Shown here: positions 17,280 through 26,643 of the stretch, piece after piece | Position numbering within the stretch: the first letter of the stretch is position 1 | How the letters are laid out: every line of letters begins with the position of its first letter | DNA from: Clostridiales bacterium CHKCI006 | Lineage (GTDB): Bacteria; Bacillota_I; Bacilli_A; Erysipelotrichales; Coprobacillaceae | NCBI GenBank assembly: GCA_900018345.1 | Contig: FCNA01000033.1 | Location: 1-64,000 of the forward strand | Direction of reading: 5' to 3' | Length of the DNA: 64,000 nucleotides | The notes under the pieces: model-generated | What the model was told of the DNA's origin: nothing | Databases searched by the model: none | Seen by the model: only the letters and a program-made list of their open reading frames with translations | Made by a program: the position numbers and the translations under genes

Positions 17280-17450
17280 GACAAAAACCAGACCCAACAC
17301 TCACAAAGTACAACAGCCTGTAATCTGTCTGTGACATCGCAAGTCAGGGTCTGATGATCAAAAAGAAATCTGGTCCGGCGCCTAAGGCTGCAGGACCAGG
17401 ATTCATTCAGCTTCATCGAACTGAAGCGCATCAGTCACCAGATCCCGTTT
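17280..17450 (-). promoter_or_regulatory. Structured leader upstream of the response regulator
   Basis: This gene-free stretch contains several inverted repeats: CAGACCC / GGGTCTG (near 17290 and 17347), CTGGTCC / GGACCAG (near 17369 and 17392), and GCTTCA / TGAAGC. On the minus strand the CTGGTCC stem is followed by ATTTCTTTTT, terminator-like. An upstream ATCTGGT can pair with ACCAGAT of the same stem, so two exclusive folds are possible. I do not recognise a known riboswitch or T-box. Confidence 0.45.
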
Positions 17451-17483
17451 TATCATTGTTTTCCGGATCGACTGTCAGCTGCG

Positions 17484-18305
17484 TTATTCTTTAAAATTTA
17501 AGATCGTCCCATCAGCCAGATAAGCTTCGATGATCTGCATCACACCCTGATCATCATTGGATGGTGCCTGATAAGCAAATTGTTCGCGCATATCCGCTTT
17601 CGCATTCGCCATTACATAGCCGTAGGTCACGCTCTTCAACATTTCGACATCATTGCCGGCATCACCAAAAGCCATCACTTCGTCTTGAGATAAGTGCAGT
17701 CTTTCCATCAAGAAGCGCATGCCTTCCCCTTTGTTGATATGAGCCGGGATCAGATCCACACAATAATGCCCGCTGTCAACAACATGCACCTGATCATCTG
17801 TGACGCTGGCAAAGTCAGCCATTCGCTCAACCACATTCTTTTCTGGCAGATACAGGGCAAATTTCAAGATAGGATCTGTAATCAGTGAAAAATCTTCGAT
17901 TCGTTTTACCCCTGGAAAATAAGGCAGGAACATTTCAAAATATTCCTGGCTCATGCTATTTAAAGCATAAGACTGATCCTTTGTACATGCCCAGCACATC
18001 ACATCAGGATGCGCCTTCAAACAGGCGATGATCGCTTGCACATTATCCGCATCCAAAGCATCAAGAAATAATTGCTGCGTACCGTCAACAATATAGGCTC
18101 CGTTTTCAGCAATATAAGTCAGTTCATCGGCTACCTCAGGAAAATTTCCTTTCAGTTGACGTAGCGGATTCCCGCTGGCGACTACAAAAGTGATTCCCTT
18201 TTCTTTCATTTGACCGTAGGCTTTTAAAAAACGTGCATGATCATAACATGATTCATGATTTAAAAATGTCCCGTCCATATCTACGGCAATCATCCGAATT
18301 GTCAT
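17484..18305 (-). CDS. Cof-type HAD-IIB family phosphatase
   Basis: A 273-residue HAD hydrolase. It shows motif I DMDGTFLN (about 9-16), motif II VVASGNPL, and motif III/IV with Lys in NKGEGMRFLM and GDAGNDVEML (about 215-224). Members of the Cof/YidA group dephosphorylate sugar phosphates, flavin or pyridoxal phosphates in the cytoplasm. The substrate is unknown. Single gene. Confidence 0.9.
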   Translation of the reverse strand: MTIRMIAVDMDGTFLNHESCYDHARFLKAYGQMKEKGITFVVASGNPLRQLKGNFPEVADELTYIAENGAYIVDGTQQLFLDALDADNVQAIIACLKAHPDVMCWACTKDQSYALNSMSQEYFEMFLPYFPGVKRIEDFSLITDPILKFALYLPEKNVVERMADFASVTDDQVHVVDSGHYCVDLIPAHINKGEGMRFLMERLHLSQDEVMAFGDAGNDVEMLKSVTYGYVMANAKADMREQFAYQAPSNDDQGVMQIIEAYLADGTILNFKE

Positions 18306-18372
18306 TGTTATCCCCCATTTCTATCTGTTATTCACATTATACCAAAATGGCTGCCTGCTTGGCAACACATAG

Positions 18373-18396
18373 AAAAAAGGTGAGGACTTCCTCACC
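18373..18396 (-). terminator. Intrinsic terminator of the amidohydrolase gene
   Basis: Stem GGTGAGGA / TCCTCACC (18379-18386 and 18389-18396), followed on the minus strand by six T. Confidence 0.88.
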
Positions 18397-18397
18397 C

Positions 18398-19540
18398 TTA
18401 AAGCACATTCACTCCATTGATAAAAACATATCTCATGGTATGGCCGATAGCAAATGGCCATCCCTCAACAAGCAAAATGTCGGCATCTTTTCCAACCTCT
18501 AAGGACCCAACTCGATCCGCAATGCCGATGTGTTTGGCAGGATTGATCGTAATAGCCTGCAGTGCAGCAAACGGATCCATGCCCGCCTGAATGGCCAATC
18601 CTGCCATCAAAGGCAGATACTGCTGGGGGATGACCGGTGAATCAGTGATGATAGAAACCTGTCCTCCCAGTTTAGCTAAGATACCCGGGGTCGTCCAGCT
18701 CTTATCTTTAAGTTCAAACTTGGAAGCATGTCCAAAACTAGGTCCAACCGCCATAGGATATCCTTCTGCCACCAGTGCCTCGGCTACCAGATGTCCTTCT
18801 GTACAATGTTCTAATGTCAGCTTGATATCAAATTCTTTGGCAATACGGATAGCCGTAAATAGATCGTCCGCCGTATGCGCATGTGCCTTCAGTGGGATCT
18901 CCCGTTTTAAAACTGGAATCAGGGCTTCCCATTTCATATTGAAGGCGGGACGTTTACTGACATCCTTGCCTGCAGCTTCTTTGCGAGCCAGATAATCCTT
19001 TGCCATCATGAGTGCTTCCCGCAAATGCGCCGCCGTGCTCATCCGACTGGAATTTCCTTTCTCACGGTAACAGCGCTTAGGATTCTCTCCAAATGCACAC
19101 TTCATGGCTACAGGTTCTCTGATCAGCATCTCTTCGACCCGACTACCGACCGTTTTGATGGCAGCAAATGTACCGCCGAGTACATTCGCACTTCCCGGCC
19201 CTGTACACACACTAGTAATTCCGGCCTGACGCGCCATCTCAAACGTCGGATCAAGTGGATTGATCCCATCAATCGCACGCAGCTGACTGGAGATGATATC
19301 CCCCATTTCATTATAGTCCTGTCGCTCATAACCGATGCCATATCCATCCAAACCAATATGCGCATGCGCCTCGACAAAACCAGGAAAAACATTCAAGCCA
19401 CTTGCGTCGATTTCTTCAGCCTCCGGCACGACCAGATTATCGCCAATACGAGAAATCTTTTCCCCCTCAATTAATAAATCTACATGCTGCGGTTCACGAT
19501 GGATCCCATCATAAACCGTTCCATTTTTGATCAGCAGCAT
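18398..19540 (-). CDS. Amidohydrolase family protein (imidazolonepropionase-like)
   Basis: A 380-residue metal-dependent hydrolase of the amidohydrolase superfamily. It has an N-terminal beta-sandwich (LIKNGTVYDG), the metal motif VEAHAHIG (about 58-65), further metal His in KAHAHTADD and LEHCTEG, and the catalytic Asp in IITDSPV. The C-terminal signature NPAKHIGI...GSLEVGKDADILLV is also present. It hydrolyses an amide or cyclic amide, perhaps a dipeptide or imidazolone-like compound; the substrate is not readable. AAGGAGG precedes the start. It has its own terminator. Confidence 0.88.
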   Translation of the reverse strand: MLLIKNGTVYDGIHREPQHVDLLIEGEKISRIGDNLVVPEAEEIDASGLNVFPGFVEAHAHIGLDGYGIGYERQDYNEMGDIISSQLRAIDGINPLDPTFEMARQAGITSVCTGPGSANVLGGTFAAIKTVGSRVEEMLIREPVAMKCAFGENPKRCYREKGNSSRMSTAAHLREALMMAKDYLARKEAAGKDVSKRPAFNMKWEALIPVLKREIPLKAHAHTADDLFTAIRIAKEFDIKLTLEHCTEGHLVAEALVAEGYPMAVGPSFGHASKFELKDKSWTTPGILAKLGGQVSIITDSPVIPQQYLPLMAGLAIQAGMDPFAALQAITINPAKHIGIADRVGSLEVGKDADILLVEGWPFAIGHTMRYVFINGVNVL

Positions 19541-19603
19541 TCTTTCTACCTCCTTTGCTTACTCAAATTGTACGCTTATTCTTCGCAAGATGCAATTCTT
19601 GAT

Positions 19604-19631
19604 TAAAAAAAGCATCTTATGGAAAGATGCT
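19604..19631 (-). terminator. Intrinsic terminator of the MATE exporter gene
   Basis: Stem AGCATCTT / AAGATGCT (19611-19618 and 19624-19631), followed on the minus strand by seven T; it overlaps the stop codon. Confidence 0.88.
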
Positions 19632-20992
19632 TATGCAGCCATTTCATGCTGTCGAACAAAATCGCGATGCGTGTAATGCCACAAAATAAACTGAACGATC
19701 GAACAAATGATCCAACTGATTGGAAAACAAAGATAGATGACTTCTAGACTAGGATAAGCTGCAAATACCGTCCAGATCCAAACCAGACGAACCCCGCAGA
19801 TGCAGATGAGCATGATTATCGTTGGCATCGTTGAATATCCCATTCCACGCATCGAACTGACAAAAGTGTCCAATACGCCGTTGAGCGCCAGCCAGAGCGT
19901 TACGTAAGTTAAACGGATCATGCCTACTTCCTTGACAGCAGGTTCATTCGTATATAAACCAAGGGACGTGTTGCCAAACACCCAGACCACTACTGAAACC
20001 AATAAAGCTGAAATCGTTGCCAGAATCAGCGTCAGCCAGAGAATGCGTTTGATGGCTTTGTAGTTATGTGCACCTGCATTCTGACTAGTAAAAGTAATCG
20101 TCGCCTGCGTAAAGGCGGACATACCAATATAAACAAAATTTTCCAGATTTGCACCAGCACTGTTGCCAGCGACGATGATCGAAGAACCAAAGGAATTAAT
20201 ACTGGACTGGATCACGACATTGCTTACAGAAAAGACCATGCCCTGGATCCCGGCGGGAATACCGATCTTCAGAATTTCCAGCATAATATGTCGATTTAAT
20301 TTTAATTGTTTGAGTTCTAAACGGGTCGCATCCTTTTCTCTCATCAACGTACCGACAACTAGCGCTGCAGAGACTCCCTCAGAAATGATGGTCGCTAAAG
20401 CGACACCGGCCACACTCATATGTAATACAATGACAAAAAACAAATTCAACCCTACATTCAATAATCCACTGATCGTTAAATAAACCAACGGTCTTTGTGT
20501 ATCGCCTTTTGATCTCAACACTGCAGAACCAAAATTATAGACCAGCAAGAAAACAGCACCTATAAAATAGATTTGCATATATAAATTGCTTAGATCAATG
20601 ATATCTTCCGGTGTAGACATCAAAGTTAATAAAGTACGACTAAAGAAAATACCTAATATCGCCAAAACAATACCACCAACCAAGCCAATAAAGATGGACG
20701 TATGTACTGCCAGGCTCGTTTTCTTTTCATCCTGTCCTCCCAGTAGTTTAGCGACGATGACATTGGCACCAACACTCAAACCATTGAAAACAGATGTCAG
20801 CAAAAAGACGATCGAACCGGTCGCCCCAACAGCTGCCAATGCCGTTTCACCAACAAATTTACCTACAACAATCGTGTCTGCGGCATTGAAAAGCATCTGT
20901 AAAAAATTGGTAAACATCAAAGGCACCGCAAAAATAAATAGATTTTTTAATAATGGTCCATGGACCATGTCTAAACTATGACGATTTTCCAT
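19631..20992 (-). CDS. MATE family multidrug/Na+ antiporter
   Basis: A 453-residue membrane protein with about twelve hydrophobic segments in two related halves (starts PLLKNLFIFAVPLMFTNFLQ and ILKIGIPAGIQGMVFSVSN), the MATE fold. It exports drugs or metabolites in exchange for sodium ions or protons. The motif NAADTIVVGKFVGETALAAVG is typical of the DinF/NorM-type group. The start is preceded by GGGGGG. Single gene with its own terminator. Confidence 0.92.
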   Translation of the reverse strand: MENRHSLDMVHGPLLKNLFIFAVPLMFTNFLQMLFNAADTIVVGKFVGETALAAVGATGSIVFLLTSVFNGLSVGANVIVAKLLGGQDEKKTSLAVHTSIFIGLVGGIVLAILGIFFSRTLLTLMSTPEDIIDLSNLYMQIYFIGAVFLLVYNFGSAVLRSKGDTQRPLVYLTISGLLNVGLNLFFVIVLHMSVAGVALATIISEGVSAALVVGTLMREKDATRLELKQLKLNRHIMLEILKIGIPAGIQGMVFSVSNVVIQSSINSFGSSIIVAGNSAGANLENFVYIGMSAFTQATITFTSQNAGAHNYKAIKRILWLTLILATISALLVSVVVWVFGNTSLGLYTNEPAVKEVGMIRLTYVTLWLALNGVLDTFVSSMRGMGYSTMPTIIMLICICGVRLVWIWTVFAAYPSLEVIYLCFPISWIICSIVQFILWHYTHRDFVRQHEMAA

Positions 20993-21065
20993 AATACCCC
21001 CCTAATTTCATAAGACACCTTTTCTAGACACATTATATTACGAACCGCGCTTCACGTCTACCCCT

Positions 21066-22421
21066 CTATTTAAGCAGTCGTTTCAAAAGCCACCATTTAG
21101 TCCTGGTATATGGTCGATAACGCAGGCTCGTATCAAACCATCTGGATTTCTTCATGATGGCCTTATCGTGACTGAATGTCTGGAAACTATAACGACCATG
21201 ATAGTTTCCCATACCGGATGCGCCCACTCCCCCAAAAGGCAGTCGGTGATTGGACAGATGCAGGACTGTATCATTGATGCATCCGCCACCGAAACGAAAG
21301 CGCTCCTGATAGGTCTTCATAAGCTTGTGATCATTGGTAAATAGATAAAATGCCAAAGGACGCGGACGTGCTTCAATAAAAGTTAGAGCGTCCTCTATAT
21401 GATGATAGGTCAATATGGGCAGGATCGGCCCAAAGATTTCTTCCTGCATAACGGGCTCTTCGCCTGTCAGATGACCAAGTAAAGTCGGCATGATTCGCCG
21501 GGAAACAGGATCGACCTTGCCGCCATAGAGAATCTTTCCCTCTTGCAGATAATGGTTCAGGCGGTCAAAATGCTTTTGATTGATGATCCGCCCCATGTCC
21601 TCTAACTGACCATACTGTCTTTGTATCTCGCTGATCAGTTTTGCCAACAGTTGATCATAACAACGCTCATCGACCAGCAGATAATCCGGTGCCACACAAG
21701 TTTGCCCGGCGTTCATCATCTTGCCAAAAACGATGCGCCGACTGGCTAAATCAAGATCAGCGCTTCGCTCGACCAGACAAGGGGACTTACCGCCTAGTTC
21801 AAGCGTCACCGGCGTCAGATGGACGCTTGCCTTTTGCATCACGATACGCCCTACAGAAGTCGATCCCGTAAAAAAGATATAATCAAAGGGTTCGTCTAAT
21901 AAAGAAGAAGCCACGCTTGCATCACCCGTGATGACCTGCACATCACGAGGATCAAAGACATCCGCAATCAGCCGATCAAGAACGCGGGTGGTATGCACAC
22001 TGTACTCACTCGGTTTTAAGACGACCACATTACCTGAAGCCAGCGCTCCGACCAGTGGCTGTAGACTCAGCAAGACTGGATAGTTCCAGGGACTCATGAT
22101 CAAGACCATGCCATAAGCAGAAGGCTGGACCCAACAGGAGGCCGGAAACTGCGCCAGGCTCATAGATACCCTGCGCGCTTTGGTCAAATGCCTTAGATGT
22201 CGCAAAAAATAATTGATTTCCTGATAGACAAGGCTGATTTCCGTCATATAACTTTCCTGATCAGCCTTGCCCAGATCCTGATATAAAGCTTCCATCAACT
22301 GTTTTTCATATTGCTGCAGACCTTTTTTTAATCGCCTTAGCTGCTCAAGCCGCCATTCAAGCACAAGGGTGTGCCCATCTTGAAAAGACTGGCGCAGGCT
22401 GTCCAATCGTGCCCATGTCAT
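21066..22421 (-). CDS. Aldehyde dehydrogenase (class 3 type)
   Basis: A 451-residue NAD(P)-dependent aldehyde dehydrogenase. It shows the cofactor motif FTGSTSVGRIV (about 184-194), the general base Glu208 in LELGGKSP, and the catalytic Cys242 in NAGQTCVAPD. The short length and basic C-terminal tail are those of class 3/YwdH-like enzymes, which oxidise medium and long-chain aldehydes. The start overlaps the stop of the upstream helicase gene (ATGA), so it is the last gene of the CobW-helicase-ALDH operon. Confidence 0.93.
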   Translation of the reverse strand: MTWARLDSLRQSFQDGHTLVLEWRLEQLRRLKKGLQQYEKQLMEALYQDLGKADQESYMTEISLVYQEINYFLRHLRHLTKARRVSMSLAQFPASCWVQPSAYGMVLIMSPWNYPVLLSLQPLVGALASGNVVVLKPSEYSVHTTRVLDRLIADVFDPRDVQVITGDASVASSLLDEPFDYIFFTGSTSVGRIVMQKASVHLTPVTLELGGKSPCLVERSADLDLASRRIVFGKMMNAGQTCVAPDYLLVDERCYDQLLAKLISEIQRQYGQLEDMGRIINQKHFDRLNHYLQEGKILYGGKVDPVSRRIMPTLLGHLTGEEPVMQEEIFGPILPILTYHHIEDALTFIEARPRPLAFYLFTNDHKLMKTYQERFRFGGGCINDTVLHLSNHRLPFGGVGASGMGNYHGRYSFQTFSHDKAIMKKSRWFDTSLRYRPYTRTKWWLLKRLLK

Positions 22422-25400
22422 CTGGCAAACAGCTCCATGATTTCTTCTTTGCTCAAAGATCCGATATTTCCTTCACTATTTTCGACAAATAGATCTGCAA
22501 GTTCTTTCTTTTTTTCTTGTAAACGCATCATTTTTTCCTCCACACTCTCTTTCATGATTAACTGATGAACCTGTACATTTTGGGTCTGTCCTATCCGATA
22601 AGCTCTGTCTGTCGCCTGATTCTGACTGGACTGATTCCACCATGGATCAAAATGGATGACCGCTTCCGCTCGGGTCAAATTCAGTCCCGTTCCGCCAGCC
22701 TTGAGGGAAATTAAGAAAACATCCGCTTTGCCTTCCTGAAAAGCGTTCACCGCTTCTCTTCTTTTTTCCTTTGAAGTCTGTCCCGTAAGCTTGAGATAAG
22801 AGATCCCATTGCGATGCAATTCAGGTTCCATCAATTCAAATAAAGAAGTAAATGACGAGAAGATCAAGACCTTCTGCCCATTCTGCTTATAATTCGTGAC
22901 AAGATCCAGGCAGGCTTTCATCTTAGAAGACGGCTGCTGGATATTATCATAGAGCAGGCGTGGTTCACAGCAAATCTCGCGCAAACGTGTCAGCAAGGCC
23001 AAAATAGCCATTTTATCTAAATGGACCGGTGCATTCAAGAGAATCTGCAATTGCTCATTCACCTGAGAGAGAGAGGCGTAATACAATTCCCGCTCACTTT
23101 CACTAAAAGGAATCAACTGCTTGATCTCTATCTTCTCCGGCAGTTCTGTCAACACTTCCTTTTTATTTCGGCGCAAAATAAACGGGGAGACCATCTGTCG
23201 AAGGATTGCAATCTTACCTTCATCATGATTTTTCACAATGGGCAACTCAAATTCCTGGCGGAAATAGTGGTAGTTAAACAGATACTGAGGCATCAGAAAA
23301 TCAAAGACTGACCAAAGTTCCGCTAAAGAATTCTCGATTGGTGTGCCTGAAAGCGCCAGTTTATGTTTTGCCTGAAGCTGTTTGACCGCACGTGCATTTT
23401 TAGTATTTTGATTCTTAATGTACTGAGATTCATCTAAGATGGCATACTGGAAGCTGAGATCCTGATAATATTCGATATCGCGGCGCATATAATCGTACGA
23501 AGTAATCAACAGCTTTCCTTTGAGATCCCCTTTGATAAGACTTTGTCGCTGAACCTGATCGCCTACAATACATAAAGGCTGCAGATGTTCAGCAAAACGT
23601 CGCACTTCGTCCTCCCAGTTATAAATGAGTGAAGAAGGACAGATCACAATGCTGGGATCCTGACGATCCACATGATCCAAAAGACAAATGACCTGCAGCG
23701 TCTTACCTAATCCCATATCGTCGGCCAAAATACCATTGAATCCATATTGATGTAAAGTCCGCAGCCATTGATAGCCCTCTTTCTGGTAATCCCGCAGCAA
23801 ATGGTCATAATGCTCTGCCAATAAGAACGGTTCAACAGGTTGTTCAAAGCGCTGAATGAGATCTTTAAATGATTCCGCACGATTCACTTTGATCAATGAT
23901 TCTTGCTCTGCTTCCTGATTCAATGCGAACATACGGTTCTGGTCAAGCTGGAATTCACCCTGATCGATATCTTTGGTATCGACATGATAACGCGCCATCA
24001 TATGTGACAGTTCCTCGAGCTCAGGCGAATCCAGACTGATCAGTTCGCCAGTCCTGAGACGATGAAATTTCTTCTTTCGACGATACTGGGCTAACACCTC
24101 AGCGACTTCCATCTTGGGAATATCCACACTGTTAATATCGACCGAAATCAGATCATTATTCACCCGAATCCCTACCTGAATCTGATAATGTACCGGCTGC
24201 CCGACCTTCTTAAGTGCTTCAGAAACATATATTTCCGCATAATCCTGCAAGATTGGCAGGCGTTCATGAATGAACGCATAGGTGTTTTCATCATTCATGT
24301 CAAAATAAGCCATTCCCTTTTTATTGTCGATTCGATCTGTGTAAAGGCGAAAACTCTGTTCGACCAGATCCTGCTCATAGGTATGATCAAAAGAATCATC
24401 AAAACCAAAGACGCGGTTTTTATCCTCATCCTCGTAATAAAGCTGAAATTCGACCTGTCCATTTTCATTCACATCCCCATAGATTCGAATCTGCTCATAG
24501 GGATTGTTGATCAGCTCTGGCAAATGGTGGATAATAAGATATTTTTCAATCGGCTTGAGTACATATTTATAAAATTCTGCGAAATGATCTTTACTGACCA
24601 TCACGTCATGCTCTAGAAAGGTCGACAAAAGTTCTTCTACATTATGTTTATCATCAAGCGGATAAGCAAAGAGTGTGAAATGATTCTCGCCGGTCTGTTC
24701 CATGGAATAATAGTGCTGTTCTCCGATACAGCCAACACCGTTAGGACTCAAAAAATGCAATGTATAGTAATCCTCTTTCTCTTCCACTTCCATTTCATAA
24801 TGATCCCTGTGAGCTAAAGAGAGCTCTTTAAATGTCTGACCTACACAGGCAGTAAAGAAACTTTCATATAATTGAGGAGCCAGTTCGATGTAGCGTCCTA
24901 GACGAACATCCTGGTAATATCCATAATAGTAATGGGTTTGCTGCGCACGCCGATATTCTTCAAAACGCAGCGCTTCACGCATAAAAGCAATTTGTTTCTG
25001 AGCCTGATCACTAAAAGCTTCTAAGCGATGGATAAACTGCAGTTTCTTGCCATAGCTGACCTCATTTTGTTCATCAATATTATCTAAGAGTGCACTGATG
25101 GATCGAACAACATAGGTCCTATCATTGCCAATCCGATACTCAAGGCTGAACTCTCCTTCTCCGCGACTAATCAGCAATGGATACAAATGATATTTTGCCA
25201 GTTGGAGTTCACCAGAAAGCTGCTGCACATATTTGGCTTTTTTTTGTTTCAGAAACGTTTTTGTATAATTCAGTTCCTGAGAGATACGATAGTTCTCCCT
25301 TTCCTTCAAAAACTGTTCAGCCCAATTCTCCCTTTGATATGAATACGGAAAATAAGGCAGATCCAGCTCATTGAGTTTCAGGAGGATCGCGCCGATATGT

Positions 25401-25648
25401 GCACAAGGACTCTTGTCTGTACAATAATCGCATTCACAGTCGTAGTTCAAAAGATGCCCTTGGGCATCCAGCTGGATCTCACACTGAAAATCCATATCAT
25501 AGACCTCAACACTCCCGTTGACGCAATAGCCATAAGATTCCTGTGTCACCTTCAACCAGGACACCAGATCACGGTGATAATAAGCCACGGCTGTCCGATA
25601 ATTTCTAGAATTTGGAATCAACTCCTGCACAAATAAGTATGGCAACAC
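22418..25648 (-). CDS. SWIM zinc finger / SNF2 family DEAD-box-like helicase
   Basis: A 1076-residue protein. It has an N-terminal SWIM zinc-binding site (Cys71, Cys73, Cys82, His84), a long middle region, and a C-terminal SNF2 ATPase: Walker A DDMGLGKT (about 643-650), DESQ box (about 739-742), GTPIEN, and helicase C motif VI QATDRAYRIGQ (about 1011-1021). This is the bacterial Swi2/Snf2-type (RapA-like) organisation; such proteins remodel DNA-protein complexes, often RNA polymerase. The start is GTG at 25648 with AGGAGG eight nt upstream, directly after the CobW stop. Translationally coupled to the downstream ALDH gene. Confidence 0.93.
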   Translation of the reverse strand: MLPYLFVQELIPNSRNYRTAVAYYHRDLVSWLKVTQESYGYCVNGSVEVYDMDFQCEIQLDAQGHLLNYDCECDYCTDKSPCAHIGAILLKLNELDLPYFPYSYQRENWAEQFLKERENYRISQELNYTKTFLKQKKAKYVQQLSGELQLAKYHLYPLLISRGEGEFSLEYRIGNDRTYVVRSISALLDNIDEQNEVSYGKKLQFIHRLEAFSDQAQKQIAFMREALRFEEYRRAQQTHYYYGYYQDVRLGRYIELAPQLYESFFTACVGQTFKELSLAHRDHYEMEVEEKEDYYTLHFLSPNGVGCIGEQHYYSMEQTGENHFTLFAYPLDDKHNVEELLSTFLEHDVMVSKDHFAEFYKYVLKPIEKYLIIHHLPELINNPYEQIRIYGDVNENGQVEFQLYYEDEDKNRVFGFDDSFDHTYEQDLVEQSFRLYTDRIDNKKGMAYFDMNDENTYAFIHERLPILQDYAEIYVSEALKKVGQPVHYQIQVGIRVNNDLISVDINSVDIPKMEVAEVLAQYRRKKKFHRLRTGELISLDSPELEELSHMMARYHVDTKDIDQGEFQLDQNRMFALNQEAEQESLIKVNRAESFKDLIQRFEQPVEPFLLAEHYDHLLRDYQKEGYQWLRTLHQYGFNGILADDMGLGKTLQVICLLDHVDRQDPSIVICPSSLIYNWEDEVRRFAEHLQPLCIVGDQVQRQSLIKGDLKGKLLITSYDYMRRDIEYYQDLSFQYAILDESQYIKNQNTKNARAVKQLQAKHKLALSGTPIENSLAELWSVFDFLMPQYLFNYHYFRQEFELPIVKNHDEGKIAILRQMVSPFILRRNKKEVLTELPEKIEIKQLIPFSESERELYYASLSQVNEQLQILLNAPVHLDKMAILALLTRLREICCEPRLLYDNIQQPSSKMKACLDLVTNYKQNGQKVLIFSSFTSLFELMEPELHRNGISYLKLTGQTSKEKRREAVNAFQEGKADVFLISLKAGGTGLNLTRAEAVIHFDPWWNQSSQNQATDRAYRIGQTQNVQVHQLIMKESVEEKMMRLQEKKKELADLFVENSEGNIGSLSKEEIMELFAR

Positions 25649-25649
25649 C

Positions 25650-26591
25650 TTACTTCCCTCCTATCAAATGGAAGCGAATGGCCGCTTCATTTAAGGTTTC
25701 TCCGATAACAATCAAGACTTCCTGTCCATGCTTCGCAGCAATCATCTCGAATTCCCGAGCCGTTGCATTGATCTGATACCACTGCCCTTTTTCATCTTGT
25801 CCAAAGCCTTTCACGCGATAGATGCGTCCATATTTTTCTTCAGTAAAGAGCGCTGGTAAGCGAGCCTTGAGCATATCAGGATCCAGTTTGAACTCAAAGA
25901 AGAATAAAGAGCGGTAAACCTGCTCTGGAAGAATGGTACGATGGATCCAGGAAGCCATCTCATAGCCGCAATTCATCAGCTGGTCCCACTCTTCACTAGA
26001 CCAGTTTTGCCAGGCCTTAGCTGTCATGGTCAATGGCCGCTGGCGCTGACAGGATACCTCCATCAGGCACTGCTTCAAATATTGTTGGACAGTCATCAAT
26101 CCGCTGGCATCGCACTTATCGAGATGACTCCAGACAACCTGACCGGCACAGGCAACTTCACTAGCGAGAACATAGCGAGAAGCCTTCGATAAATCGACAG
26201 GTAATGTAGTGTCGACCAAAGCAATGACATTTCCTAATGTATACCACTGGTCCAATGGGGCTTCATAAAGCACATCGAAAAATGTCTCTACATCAAAGAT
26301 TCCAGAAGGTTCAATCAAGATGCGGTCATATCCCTGCATCCCTAAAGCAATCAGTTTGGTTTTTAAACGGCGCTGATAAGTGACCTGATCTCCGCCTCCA
26401 GTAATCATCTCTAACGCACAGCGATCACCCAGCTTTGTCGACAATAAAAGCATGTCTACATTGATTGCACCCAGATCATTTTCGATGATGCCGACTTTTA
26501 ACCCTGTATTCACCAGATAATTCGCATAAGCAATCATAAAAGTGGTTTTTCCCGAACCCAAAAAGCCTGTAATCAAATCAACAGGAATCAT
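25650..26591 (-). CDS. CobW/COG0523-type metal-chaperone GTPase
   Basis: A 313-residue G3E GTPase. It has Walker A GFLGSGKT (residues 9-16), the IENDLGAINVD segment, the Walker B-like LIEPSGIFD motif, and a C-terminal CobW_C-type domain (about 210-313). Members deliver metals to target enzymes. The Cys motif CxCC usual in this family is not present: the matching stretch reads CALEMITGGG, so its metal role may differ. AAGGAGG precedes the ATG. First gene of the operon with the helicase and ALDH. Confidence 0.85.
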   Translation of the reverse strand: MIPVDLITGFLGSGKTTFMIAYANYLVNTGLKVGIIENDLGAINVDMLLLSTKLGDRCALEMITGGGDQVTYQRRLKTKLIALGMQGYDRILIEPSGIFDVETFFDVLYEAPLDQWYTLGNVIALVDTTLPVDLSKASRYVLASEVACAGQVVWSHLDKCDASGLMTVQQYLKQCLMEVSCQRQRPLTMTAKAWQNWSSEEWDQLMNCGYEMASWIHRTILPEQVYRSLFFFEFKLDPDMLKARLPALFTEEKYGRIYRVKGFGQDEKGQWYQINATAREFEMIAAKHGQEVLIVIGETLNEAAIRFHLIGGK

Positions 26592-26616
26592 ATTTTCGCC
26601 TCCTTAACGATGTACC

Positions 26617-26643
26617 AAAAAAAGACTAGCGTCGAGCTAGTCT
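26617..26643 (-). terminator. Intrinsic terminator of the pRiA4b ORF-3-like gene
   Basis: Stem AGACTAGC / GCTAGTCT (26623-26630 and 26636-26643) followed on the minus strand by a seven-T run; it overlaps the stop codon at 26643. Confidence 0.88.

Noticed and set aside
17258-17483. T-box leader upstream of the response regulator
   Set aside because: The conserved T-box AGGGTGGNACCGCG motif is absent and the downstream gene is not amino acid related.
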